Origin: Pegea sp. RAD2-039
Taxonomy: Eukaryota > Chordata > Thaliacea > Salpida > Salpidae
Assembly (NCBI GenBank): GCA_034620365.1
Contig: JAQGEQ010000195.1
Coordinates: forward strand, 352,316-416,315
Length of the DNA: 64,000 bases
Direction: 5' to 3'
Under the pieces are notes generated by a model. The model was given only the letters and a program-made list of their open reading frames with translations. It was not told where the DNA came from and did not search any database. Made by a program: the position numbers and the translations under genes. This document shows, in pieces, positions 35,421 to 48,716 of the stretch (the first letter of the stretch is position 1; every line of letters begins with the position of its first letter).

Positions 35421-37674
35421 CTCGATCTTCTTTCTCCATCTTGAATAGTGCCTGACTCCTTTTTTATCGTCATAACAATTAGCCTTTGAACCATGTGATG
35501 TCACGCGGCGATGACGTCACAACCGGTTACACGCGTCTATTTCATTGTGCGCTCATTTCTAGCTCCAAGAAATCTTTGGTGTTTTTCACTTTTGCAACTT
35601 TTTTGGCATCGAACGCAGTGATGACGTCACTAGCTTCGTGATGCCTTTGATATAAGCGATTACTCATGACGTCATCACGTCTTTTTTCGCCTTTTACCCA
35701 TGGACACCATCAAGCAAAACAAACTAACCACATAAGCAAAAAACTTAAACAATTCCTCATGTTAATTTTGTCGTTTTCTTCTTTGTAGCTTTTAATCATT
35801 CTTTAATCGAATTAATAAAAATCAAATTTCAATTTGACAAAAAGCTCATCGAGAAGTTTTGACGTCATAAGCAACTTGCTCGGGAATGGTTCACGATATG
35901 CAGATGACCAGATACAGTAGCTGAGATCAATTAATGATTTTGTTCTTATTTTGCAAATAAAAACTTTTGTTTTTAAGAATCAAAAAATATAATTTAAAAA
36001 AATAATTTGTTGAGAAAGTCAAATATGATTGAAAAAAACATTTAGAAATTTTCAGAAATTTTATATTTAAATATAAAATGTTTCAGAAAATAAGAGAATA
36101 TCTACCCACAAAAAAGTTTTTTTAAAAATGTCAAAAATTTGTTTGAAATTTGTGGTTTTGTTGTCAACTCACTAAAAATCAAAAATAGAAAGTTATGAAA
36201 TTTATTCAAAAATTCAATTATTCAAAACGAAAGACTTTTTGTGACACATTTGAAACAATTTACGAAATAATTTCTTTCAAATTGATCCATAATAATAATT
36301 TACAGATTTGTTTATGGAAAAATTCAACAGAACATTAAAAACAACTTCTACAGTAAAACTTAGATATAAGATAAAGAAAAGTTTTTGCTAATCTGTTATA
36401 AGGATCTAAGATTTTTCTATTTTTAATTTCAAAATTATCTTATACAAACAAAAAACTATTATTTATAATAGCAAAGTCACCACAAAAGAAAAACTAATTT
36501 AATAGATTTATTGGAGGCTATTAGATTTTAAAATAAAACGGAGGTTAAAATTATTTTGTAAACAGTTTGAAAAAGAAAAATGTTTTTAAAATCAAATGCA
36601 AATTTTAAATTCCAACAAGTTTTGTCTTCTAGAAGATAATTTGGCCTTTTTTTATTTTGGATTGAGAAAGCAACATAACAAATAGATAAAAAGGATTTTG
36701 GTTTTAAAATGTCTAGGTAACTGGTTAAGCTATTTACGTTCAAATATTTAAAAAAGTTTTTTAATTAGTTTGAATTTAAAGCTTTTTATGTTATTGCAGT
36801 CAGTTAGCAATTAATTAATTTTTAGTTTATAGCTACAAAACTTGAATAAAGTTGTATTAATTCAAAAATATATGCTTCAAAAATGTATTTATCGAATATT
36901 TTTATCAAAACTGGCGATCTATTTTTGTATAGTTCTATCTTTTATTACAAGAACTGATTTGTGACAAAAAATATATTTAAAATTATTTGATTTTATAACA
37001 AGATAAAGAAAAAATAAATTAGTAAATTAAAATTTGATCGATAATCATTTTTCTTCAAATGACAAATTTCAATAGAATAAGAAATTGAAAAATTTTATTC
37101 AAAATAATAATTTAAATTAAACGTTTCAAATTTTAAACTGATTAGGTATTCAGCTAGGTTTAATGTTTCAATTGATTTATTGATCTAATTATCAAATAAT
37201 TTATTGCCACTCGTTAAATCATTTAACCGCAGAATAAATTTATTATATTTCTATTTTTTAATTCCCCCGAATTTAACGAAGTTTTTACTTTTTAATTACT
37301 CTAAACTCATCTAACATATTTATTTGTATAACTAATTAAGATAAATAATTTTATTTTTAATAGGTTAATTTTGTAAAAAATTTACAGATATTTCAATATT
37401 AGATACCACATTTTTTAAATATATATTTTTTAATTCTATATTTATATTTTATAAATATGAACATGTCAAAAATATGAAATATATCGACAAATTATTATTT
37501 AAATCGTAAAATGTTAAATTGATTTTTAATATCGAATTATTTTTTGAGAAAACTTTTTATATATTAAACTTTCGAAAAAAACTACAACAAAATCTCAATG
37601 GTTCTAAAATTTTATTTTTTTGGCAGAAAAATGAATTTTTTCCAAATGTTATTTCCAGTAAATATTTGATAAAA
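35421..37674. other. Intergenic region, delta-catenin 3' end to CELSR start
   Basis: The first 450 bases carry several TGACGTCA palindromes and the delta-catenin 3' untranslated region. The rest is very AT-rich with no supportable exon. The CELSR promoter should lie just before 37675, but I see no clear TATA box. Confidence 0.45.
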
Positions 37675-40600
37675 ATGAAATTTTTCTTTCTCTTTTTTAT
37701 TTTTTGTTTCACTCACAATGAAGGTCTAGAAATTGAAATGAGGCATTCACGAAAACAAATCCCTGTAGTAACATTTAATTCACAAACATCATTTCAACAT
37801 CGCTCTGACTGTCAACATATTTTCACCTCAAATTTTTCAACACTTTTTTACAAATCGAAGAAAGCTTTCAAGAAAAACAAATTTTGCTACTTTATAGTCG
37901 AAACAGGAAACTCAAGATTTGATTTGAGTGTTGGCATCATTAGAAGAACAGCAAAAATTCTAAAGAGAAGATATTCTTCTATTGCTCATCATCTTCTTCC
38001 ATTTGATTCACGTGATTATATCTATCAGCAAATTGCTGGAAATCCTTGTGATGACGTCACGCCTACGTCATGCCAATGCCGTAACGTCACGTATTCAGAT
38101 AGAGAGATCCAATTGTATATTGGTGATTGTAACAACTCACGGCACGTGTTTATTCCAAATCAAACCATGCTAGCTATTTTGTTGCCATGGAAGCATCGCC
38201 ATAAACGTTCACTACCATCGTTACGTCATAAACGTCATGGCAACCAGCAACCACGCTGTCAACATGACCGGTATGACGTCACGATTCAGGAGAATCTACC
38301 AATCGCATCACCAGTAGCAACCATCAACGTAAATGACCAATCGAGTGATGACCTCATCAGTTTTAGGATGGCGGCAATGACTAATGTGAAAAGTGACGCG
38401 ATGTTCGCCATCGATCCAACTTCCGGTCACGTGGTCACTACACAAGTGCTCGATCGTGAAGTGATGACGTCACACTCATTCAACGTTTACGTCACAAAAG
38501 CGGGTGCTGTTGGACGTTGTGTCATCACCATTGACGTCATCGATGTCAATGACAACAAACCACAGTTCACTCAATCGCGTTATGACGTCACAATCTTGGA
38601 AAATCTTGACAATGGAACTTATGTGTTACAAGTACATGCTGATGATGCAGATGCAGGTGCTAATGGTGACGTCATATATTCGATTTGGAGCGCGCTTCCA
38701 GACACAGATACTTTCAAGATCACACCACAAGAGGGCGCTATCTACGTAAACACTGCAGTAGATCGAGAACAGCAGTCACGTCATCAACTTGTAGTTTGTG
38801 CTCGTGATAGGGGGATCCCCGCTCGCTCAAATACTGTCAACGTGACGATTCGCGTTGATGACGTCAACGACAACGAACCACGATTCACACAAGCTCATTA
38901 CGTCACAAACATCGGTGAAGATGCAGATTTAGGTAGTGATGTCATCACTGTGACAGCAGTCGATGATGATTCAGGTGCGAATGGTGAGGTCAAGTATAGT
39001 TTGTTGCGTGGCAACCGACACCGGAAGTTTCGAATTGATCCAAGAAGTGGAAAGATATCTTTGAACGCCGCAATTGACTTCGAAAGTGATCATGAAGGTT
39101 TCGAACTATTTGTTCGAGCTTATGATGGGGGAAGTCCCCCTCGTACCAGTGTCAGTGGCCCCATAAAGATTCGTGTTGATGACGTCAACGACAATGCGCC
39201 TCGATTTGTTGGTCTTCCTTACCACCAGGCGGTAGCAGAGAACACGAGAGTAGGTGCCGAAGTCCTTCGCGTTCAGGCGGTCGATGACGATTACGGAGAG
39301 GCTTCTCGCGTTTCCTACTTCATCGATGACGTCACACTTCCGTTTCGCATCACTGATTCTGGCCGCGTGATGTTGACGCGCGCACTTGACTTTGAAACTC
39401 AAAACAAATTTCAATTTAAAGTTCGCGCAACTGATGGCGATGACGTCATCGCAAAATCGACTCGTACTGACGTCATCATTGACGTCACCGATGTCAATGA
39501 CAACGCCCCAAAATTTGAAAAGTTGCGATACAAGACCCACATTGCAGAGAACTCGCCTCTAGATACCGAAGTGCTCCGTGTTCGCGCTTTCGATGCAGAC
39601 AGTGACGTCATAACTGGTCTCAACTACGCCATTGTGGGCGGGAACAAGGATGGGTCGTTTGATGTGGTTACCAGGGGTGATGAAGGAGTCGTGCTGCTGG
39701 TCAAGCAGTTGGACTTTAATCGAAGGAAATATTTCGAGCTACAAATCGCGGCAAGCGATGGAAAGTTGAGTGGAAACGCGGTTGTCGCGATTGACGTCAC
39801 AGACACCAACAGCTACTCACCTGTCTTCAACACCTCACATTACGAAACAACTCTTCGCGAAGATGTCGCGATCGGTAGTGACGTCATCAAGGTGCATGCT
39901 AGTGACCTTGACAACGGTGAAAACGCACGCGTCACATACTGCATAGTAACCGGTGATTGTGAAGATTGTTGTTCGTTGTCAAGCAAGTATGTCATGTGAC
40001 GTCATCATCTTCATCTTCTTCATCTATATCTTTTGCAGAGGATTTAAGATTGATCCTGACAGCGGTTTGATCGTGACGTCACAGCTGTTGGATTATGAAA
40101 AGTCCTCTTATTCGATGATTGATGTGCGAGCAGAAGATCATGGTGATCCTCAGATGCAGGATCATGCATTGGTGATGATCTATTTAGAAGATGTAAATGA
40201 TAATCCTCCAGTATTTAGTCAGAAAATTTACAGAGGTGAAGATGAGGAAGATTAGGAGCGAGATTTTTGATGATTTTGTTTCAGGAAGCATTTTGGAAAA
40301 TATTCGAAAAAAGAAAGTTGTTTTGGAGGTGAAAGCAGAAGATGAAGATTCGAAGAAGAATTCTCAGATCTCTTACAGATTGTTGAAAGATTTTGATGGT
40401 GATGGAGATTTCGAGATTGATATCAGAAACGGAAAGTTATCGGCGACAAAAATGTCAGATTTGATCTTCATCTGATCCTAATCTTTAAGATTAAACTGAT
40501 TTAGGTTGGATCGAGAAAATATCGACAAATACGAACTTGTGGTTGTTGCTACTGATAGCGGGAAACCCCAACTGACGTCATCAGCAACAATTATCATCGA

Positions 40601-43600
40601 TGTCTTGGATGTAGATGATAATCAACCGATCTTTGAAAGTGATCATCTGATATATGACGTCCCTGAAGATCTTCCTCCTAATAGCGAAATTGCTCAAGTA
40701 CAAACTCTCACAACAGGGAAATCCTTTAACATGATCTTCCACAGATTCAAGCTCATGATCCAGATGTATCATCAAATAATCTCACTTATGAGATCGGTGA
40801 TGACCCCTATGCTGTGAGTATGTTCAGTTTGGATCGCGTCTCGGGAAGATTAGTTCTCATTCGTCAACTGGACTTTGAAAAAACTCAAAATTATTCGTTT
40901 ATTGTCAAAGCAATTTCGGGCGATTTCATTGGCCAGGTAAATATCACATGTCTGGATGACCTTTCAACCTTTGAGTAGCTGTTCTTCCTTACTTTTTACT
41001 TCCAACACGCCCCATAAACACTTCAACTTGTCCCAGGTCGAGGTAAACATCCGGGTCACCGACTGCAACGACAATCGTCCAATCTTCGCCGACTTTGAGA
41101 TCCATTTCAATAACTATCGAACGAATCAGCTTCGTTCATTCTACTCCGAGCTGATTGGTCGTGTTCCAGCACACGATCCTGACGTTACAGATCGATTGAG
41201 ATACAAGTGAGAAGAAGAAGACTAACTAGAAAAGAGATTTAATCTTGGATGTTGCAGATTCATCTCCGGAAATGATGAGAGACTTCTGTTGATGGATGGA
41301 GACGGAAGATTGAAATTGAATAACTCAATTGATAGCGATCGACAATTTACAGTTCCAATCACAATTCTTGTCTCAGGTACTTTCCCTTGCCACATGCAAG
41401 TGTGTTTCCATGGCAACCGACCTTACAGATGGCTTACATGACGTCAACGCTACATGCTTGCTGCACGTGATCGGAATCAGTGACGTCATGTTAAGTCACA
41501 GCATCACAGTTCGCGTGCTGAAGATGAACGCAAATCGCTTTCTATCTGAACTGATGTACAAATTCACTTCCGCTCTTGCTCTTATTCTTCAAACTGATCA
41601 GCAGGTCAGTTGATGACGTCATCATCGATCTTCTGAACCTCCGAGACACTTCACCTGACATCATTTGGGATCCAAGATTATTTGGAGACTGATTTAATTT
41701 TAAGATTTTGTTCACAATATCTTTTTGACTTTGATCTCATTCCTATCACCTTCACCTAAAATCTGAGTCTTCTTGAGATCCTCTATCTTTGATCCTTCAT
41801 CTGATCATCTTCTCGCAGAACATTTTCATCTTCAACATCCAAAATGACACAGATGTGGATCGGGAAGTTCTAAACGTCAGTTTTTCAGCTCTCCAAAACA
41901 ATTCCAACAATTTCTTCAGCTCCAAGCATCTTCAAGATCAGGTAGAGTCTTAAGATGTTTGAAACAGCTCATAATCTTCTCATCTTCAGGTATATCTGAA
42001 TCGTAGTAAGCTCACTTCACTTACAAAGATGAATGTACTTCCTTTTGATGACAACATCTGTCTGCGGGAACCTTGCCAAAACTACAAGAGATGCGTCTCC
42101 ATCTTATCTTTCAACAGCTCTGCTCCCTTCATATCTTCTTCCAACATGTTCTTTCGACCCATATACCCTGTTCACACTCTAAAGTAGGTCTTTGTAGCAT
42201 CCTCATGATCATCTTCATCAACTGATCTTTATCAGATGTGAGTGTCCCATTGGATTCACAAATGAAGCAAGCTGTACAGATGAGATTAATCTCTGCTATT
42301 CCAAGCCTTGTTTAAACGGAGGAACATGTCAACCACTAGAGGGCGACTTTTATTGTGAGTGCTCCGAAGGATTTACAGGTGAGATCAGCATCCAGAAAGT
42401 CCTGAATCTTCATCAAGAATCTTTCAGGAAAGGATTGCAACGTTGATTTGAAGAGAGGAAGCTGTACTGATCACCCAGGGATTTGTAAAAATGATGGAGA
42501 ATGTGTTGATTTAAGTGGAGGAGGATTTGAATGTAGATGTGGATCTGTAGGAGTGTCTAGGAAGAACGAGTTTACTTCTCTTTGTGAATTGAGGAGTCGG
42601 CAATTTAAGGCTGGCGATTTCTTAATCTTACCTGGAATTATCAACCAATGGCATTTCGAGTTATCAATTAGGTAGCTAAGTCACCTGATCTTCATTTGCT
42701 CTTTTTTCATCTTCTGATATTGTTCTAAAATTTTTTTGATCCTCATCTGATGCTCATCTGATCTTCATTTAATCTTTATTTGGTCTTTATCTCCTCTTCA
42801 TATAAATTTTATCTGATCTTCATTTGATTTTCATCTTTAGCTTCTCAACAATCGAAGCAAATGGTTTGATCTTTTACAATGGACGTCTCAACCAACAAAA
42901 CGATTTTCTGGCCCTTGAACTGGTCAACGGACAGATCCACCTCAACTTTTCAACTGGTCAGCAAACATCTCTGGCGGACCCTCACTCAGAGATCCTACTC
43001 AACGACGGCGATTGGCACACAGTTCATCTTCAGTACTTCAACGAGGTAGTCCTCATCTCATTTCTAATCATCTCATGATGACGTCATAGAGAAAAGCGGG
43101 TGATCTTCGGTATGGAGTCCTCAGTCACTACGGACCATCTCAAAACAAGGTTGTCATAGTAACTATCGACCCTCATCGTTGTGAAGAGCCAATCAAAACA
43201 TCTAATTGTTCGCGTCGCGTTCAGCAAACAGGAGTGAAAAAGTTGGTGACGTCATCACCTCTTCATCACATGCTCATCTTTTTACCTGACAGATCGCTCG
43301 ATCTGACGTCACCGCTTCTATTGGGGGGAGTCCCTGACTTGCCAGAGGAGTTCCAAGTTCGTTCAAAACATTTCACCGGATGTCTTCGTGATTTGGTGAT
43401 TGATGGGCGTCGAAGCGATTTGTCGCGTTTCATCGCAAATCGCGGCTCCAAACCCGGATGTGATCCAATGCGTGATCATTGTGACGTCAGTAGTTGTTAT
43501 AATGGAGGCCAATGTCGGAATCGATTCAATGGGTTCAGCTGCGCATGCGCAGAAGGAACTACAGGCAGAAAGTAAGTGACGTAATGAGTGATGACGTCAT

Positions 43601-46600
43601 CTGATCGGTTTGTGACAGCTGTGAACGAAGAAGCGCGTTCATTCGTCGATTGTTTGGGAAAGGGTTGCTAAGATTTCTCGATATCGGGGAAGTCCCGGAG
43701 TTTGATGGAAGTTGGAATCAGGAAATCTCGTTTCGAACTTTCCAGAAGAATTCCATCATCAATGAGTTCCGTTTCCAGGGTGACCAGATGCTGACGACCC
43801 GGATTGAGGTCTTTGAACTTCTTCATCTTAAGGATCATTTCTAAATCCTTTTTTTAGATTTATGAAGGTTTTTTGAAATATTCAATTCGCATTTTGAAAC
43901 GCGATCACTTCCGGATCTTCAACATCTCAAAAGTCTCTGATGGTGATTGGCATCATCTACAAGCTAATTGGCTGCGAGATGATGACGTCATCAATATACG
44001 ACTTGAAATAGATTTCGGTCTTCAAATAGTACGTCAACACTGATGACTTCATTAGCACTAAATTGTCCATTTGCAGCTTGATCTTCAACTTCCGGTTGAC
44101 GATTCGCGTTTAATGATGACGTCACTAACAATAGGAGGATCGATGGGCGATGATGAAGCGATTTCATCTTTTGACGGCTGCATTCAGGTCGGTTGTGACG
44201 TCATTTGTTTCCGGTTTTGACGTCATCGATGCTTTGTATAGAACGCGGAATTTGGTAACTTCCATTTGACGTCACAAGGACTTCATGCGGAATTTGGGGC
44301 TACACCGCTTACCACGTGCTCCACCGATGATGTATGCGCATCGAGTCGTTGCCCTGACAACAGCGACTGCGTTGCTAAGTGGACCAGATACGAATGCCGC
44401 TGTCACCCAGGTAACCACTATCCTCTTAGCCTAGCAAGATGCATTATTTTTGGTTGCTAGGTTACGTGGGAGTCAATTGTCGGTCAATTTGTGAGCTAGA
44501 ACCTTGTCCGCTGAACGCGCGATGTTTGTTGGATAGTAACGTTGTTCAGGGCTACATATGTCGCTGTAATCATAATTACATCGGTCCACAATGCCAATTT
44601 CGCCTTGAAGGTGCTTGTCCACCCGGTTGGCATGGTAACGATGGATTATGTGCCCCATGTAATTGCTCATCACTTCTAAACTTCGATTTGATTTGTGATT
44701 CAAGAAGCGGGGCGTGTAAATGTGCCCCAGATTATTATTATCATTCACCTAGCAGCCAATGTTTACCTTGTAATTGTTACCCGCCTGGTTCCTTGTCTTC
44801 CGGTTGTCAAGATGAGACCGGAAGTTGTAGTTGTCGACAAAATGTTTATGGACCGCGATGTGATCTATGTTCGTACGAATTTTCTGAGGTTTGACGCTAT
44901 TTGTGACGTCATTAAGCGCTTAATCGATTCACTGACGTCATAGGCGGGTCGAGATGGTTGCCAAGTGATGAAAGATAAGTCTCAGTGTCCAAAATCACGC
45001 GTGGACCACATTGTGTGGCCAAGGACACCTACAGGTGGTCAAGATATACAGAAGTGTCCAATTGGTGCTACTGGCTTCGCAATGCGTCTATGTCGCGTCG
45101 AAACCGGATGGCAGGCGCCCGTCCTCACTAATTGCACCTCAGACCACTTCATCCAGTTCTTCAATTTTCTTCGTGACTTCAAACGTCACAAAATCGCGTT
45201 GACGCGTCCAATGTCGGTCACGACGTCATTAAAATCAAATATACTTTTCTGATTGTGACGTCATCAGGTTAATTCGCGTCGCTGAGAATTTACGCGAAGC
45301 AGCTGAAGCCTTAAAAAAGTTTTATGGAAATGACGTCGAAATCGGAAGTGACGTCATCAAATTGTTGTTGAACTACGAAAACTCTCGATCTGGCTTCGAA
45401 CTGATTACGTCACGTGACAACACATTCACAGGTAACTACAGTGATGACGTCAGAATGAGTTTTGTGACGTCATCAACTCAGAAAACTTGGTTCGGGCGAC
45501 TTCAGCATTGATGAATAACGTCACCAACCAATTCTGGTACAAAGGCGTCGGTAAACGTGTTCCGGGTCTTTCTTTGCCGCTATTACTGATGACGTGGGAA
45601 GATTACGTCACTACTTTGCTCCTCAATCTCGATCGAATCCATCTGAATCGTGATGTTGACGTCATTGCTCCCAACTTCCATTTTCATCTGAAAACGCTTC
45701 AGTCATCACATGATGACGTCATGGGCTTGAAAAGAAGCGATTCGCCGGAAGTAGCGATTCGATTTCCGGCAGACATATTTGCTAAGAAGTCAAAGAGGTT
45801 GAAGCGTTCAATTTCACCAGTAGAAGGCGCTATCGCTGTTGGAATCGCGGTGTATCGCGGCCTGGAAGAACTTTTGCCGGTTTCTATGCAAGTGGCGCGA
45901 AAATATGTAAAAACGAAACTGTAAGAAACAATTTTTAAGAAATCTCATCACTAAAATATATTTGGCTTTCAGTCCAGCTGTTAACAGTCACGTGATGACT
46001 TTTGTGGTCAGTAGACGTGGTCCACAACCCCCCAGTGGTTCAATGTACTTCGACAAAAATGGCATTTTATTTGGAGAGGCCAAATTTGAAATTACTTTCA
46101 AACTACTTCAACTTGATCACATTGTAGCTCCAACTTGTGTCTTCTGGAACTACTCTTCCACCAGGTAACTGCCGATGACGTCACAACCACGATGACGTCA
46201 TCATCATCTTGTAGAACCTCACTGGCGACTTTTGGGTCATGGTCACCAGAGCCTTGTAAGAAATCACATTCAAATCGGAGTCACGTGACTTGCAGATGCT
46301 CAAAGAACGGAACAGTCGCTGTAATTACAGAAACACAAGTGATCAGGTGATGTAGATGACGTCATTACAGCGTTAGTGATGTCATCATGTGTTGTTGAAC
46401 AGTGTGATGTCACAAGCCTCAGTTTATTCAATCTTAATCGTTGCTGTCGCTGTGTCCGCGTTGCTACTAGCAACTTTGGTTATCTCACAAATTTGCTTAT
46501 CTTCTGTGACGTCAGTGCGATCGGTTGTCAACCGAAACATCGCGCTTTCATTCGCATTCGCCATACTCTGTTTCCTTACTGGTGTCCAGGTAAATATCAT

Positions 46601-48716
46601 TTTATCTACTCATACGTCACTGATGACGTCATCAACAGCAAACTAGTGACGTGTACTGGTGTATGGCGTTCGCGGTCGCCTTACACTTTTTGGTGCTCAG
46701 CAACTTTTCCTGGATGGTTGTCGATGTCCTACATATCTATCGAACTCTTGTTGAACGTCGAAACGTGAACAACGGACAATCGCGGTTCGTTGATGACGTC
46801 ATCGTGTAGTTGTGATGACGTCATCGAGTTGTTGTACAGGGTTTATTACTTGATTGGTTGGATTTTGCCGTCTGTTATAACAGCTTTATCACTTGGGTTA
46901 GAAGCAAACGGATTTGGGAATCACGAATTCTGCTGGTTGTCATTCAATGATCTTCTTATTTGGAGTTTTATCGGTTAGTGTCTGGTCCTCATCACTTTCT
47001 GATCTTTATCACTTCCTGATCTTCATCATTTCCTGATCCTCGTCACTTTTAGATCTTCATTACTTTCTGATCCTTATCACTTCCTTATCTTCAACACTTC
47101 CTGATCTTCATCACTTCTTGATCTTCATCACTTCCTGATCCTCATCACTTCCTGATCCTCATCACTTCCTGATCTTCAGCACTTCCTGATCCTTATCACT
47201 TCCTGATCTTCAACACTTCCTGATCTTCATCAATTCCTGATCCCAATCACTTCTTGATCTTCATCACTTCCTGATCCTCATCACTTCTTGATCTTTAACA
47301 CTTCCTGATCTTCATCACTTCCTGGTTCTCATCACTTCTTGATCTCTTGCAGCTCCCACTCTCATCTCACTCCTTGTCTACCTCTTTCTCTTTGGGATGT
47401 CTCTGAACTTCTATTTGGTATCGAAACGTGCGGACATGCAACGTGACGTCATCAAATACGAAATGAAGACGTCATTCATCATCTGTATCGGCTGTGTGTT
47501 GTCATGGTTACTAGCATCGTGCGCAGTGAATTTCAATTCGTCGATTTATTTCTATTTGTTTGCCTTCGTCATCCTTACACAAGTAAACAACTTTCTGCTT
47601 GTTTTTCTGCCTGTTTTTATCTTGTTTCCTTCACTTAGAGCACTTTTATGTTTCTGTTGAACCTTTGGAAGAATGTAGAAATGAGAGAAGGCTACAAAAC
47701 GTTTAAAAAGAAACGAATTCACAAAAAGCAACGTTTCAATCAAACATTTGAACATCTTCTGTCACCGGTTAGTGCTGATGACGTCATCGTCATCATTTGT
47801 GACATCATCGCTCTTTCAGGCGGGGCGTACCCCTGATACGTCATTAGCGATGAATAGTCACATGATGAGATTTGGAGATCCTTCCAGCAAACCATTCAAC
47901 ACAACCATGATGGTATGATTACATAGTTGATGACGTAATAGTTTTATGACGTCATTAACGCTTTTCAGCTGCCAGACTTTAATGACGATTTAAGCGATAG
48001 TTACGATGAGAGCGATGATTCGATGCAATCTTCGAGAAGCTCAATGTCTTTGGATTCATCTTCATACTCAGATGCAGATGATGAAGATGATGAAGAAGAA
48101 ATCACTCAGAGGAACACTCTGCGGAATATTCGCAACTGTCGCGTCATACCTCCATCTCCTCCTAATAAGAAAATCAAATCAAATAGTCTGCATCCACGAT
48201 TTAGTGAAGAAGAAACGCCTACAAGTTGGTTGTAGATAGTTTGAGATGGTTGTAAATGGTTTGAGATGGTTGTAAATGGTTTAATATGGTTGTAAATGGT
48301 TTAATATGGTTGTAAATGGTTTAAGATGGTTGTAAATGGTTTGAGATGGTTGTAAATGGTTTGAGATGGTTGTAAATGGTTGTAAATGGTTTAAGATGGT
48401 TGTAAATGGTTTGAGATGGTTTAAAATGGTTGTAAATGGTTTAAGATGGTTATAAATAGTTGTAAATGGTTTGAGATGGTTTGCAATGGTTGTAAATGGT
48501 TTGTAATGGTTGCAAATGGTTTGAGAAGCATTAAAAAATTGTATTTTCAGTGAATGGAGTTTTTCAAAATGGAGATTTAGAGATGACTACTGCTTCTGTA
48601 GATGATAAGAAGATTCCCGATCACGATGAAGACGAGTAACAAACAAATAAATCTTCTCACCCGACTTTTAGTGTTGACAATTTTGTTTCAGAAATAGTGA
48701 TGAAACTTCATTGTAG
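37675..48716 (+). CDS. CELSR/Flamingo seven-pass cadherin (adhesion GPCR)
   Basis: Core planar-cell-polarity receptor. Chosen start at 37675 gives signal peptide MKFFFLFFIFCFT; the frame is open further upstream but AT-rich. The first large exon (to about 39988) holds cadherin repeats with DVNDN ends; nine repeats are recognisable up to about 41.4 kb (several DxNDN, DRE-like LDRE, LDFE). Then EGF-like (CYSKPCLNGGTCQ), laminin G (42.6-43.5 kb), EGF (CYNGGQCRN), laminin G (43.6-44.3 kb), EGF, laminin-type EGF (CNCYPPGSLSSGC), hormone-receptor motif (44.97-45.15 kb), GAIN domain, GPS (CVFWNYS ... HVTCRCSKNGT, 46.12-46.34 kb) and seven membrane helices (46.41-47.64 kb). The cytoplasmic tail is short and acidic-serine-rich. 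Splicing at 48225 joins exons 48551-48635 and 48692-48716 and ends DETSL; without it the tail ends TPTSWL. AATAAA at 48831. Confidence 0.93.
41700..41815 (+). repeat. Low-complexity GATCTTCATC-like intron repeat
   Basis: Loose repetitions of TGATC plus a pyrimidine tract within a CELSR intron. A weaker relative of the array at 46985-47344. Confidence 0.5.
42675..42838 (+). repeat. CTGATCTTCATTTGATC-type intron repeat
   Basis: An intron of the CELSR gene, between the two parts of the first laminin G domain, is built largely of degenerate units such as CATCTGATCTTCATTTGATC. It ends at the acceptor before SFSTIEANGLIFYNG. Confidence 0.65.
46985..47344 (+). repeat. Tandem array, 18-bp unit CTTCATCACTTCCTGATC
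   Basis: About 360 bases made of roughly twenty imperfect copies of an 18-base unit, filling the CELSR intron between membrane helices 5 and 6 coding segments. The sense strand is pyrimidine-rich and the array runs up to the 3' splice site. Confidence 0.9.
48228..48530 (+). repeat. Tandem array, unit ATGGTTGTAA / ATGGTTTGAG
   Basis: About 300 bases of alternating ten-base units (ATGGTTGTAA and ATGGTTTRAG) fill the penultimate CELSR intron. The array begins right at the potential donor GTTGGTTGTAG and contains in-frame stops, so retention of this intron would shorten the protein tail. Confidence 0.92.

Noticed and set aside
37519-37674. Upstream extension of the CELSR frame
   Set aside because: The translated part is AT-driven and hides the signal peptide; Met at 37675 gives a proper secretion signal.
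46985-47344. CRISPR-like look of regular short repeats
   Set aside because: Direct tandem units without unique spacers, inside an intron of an animal gene; a minisatellite.
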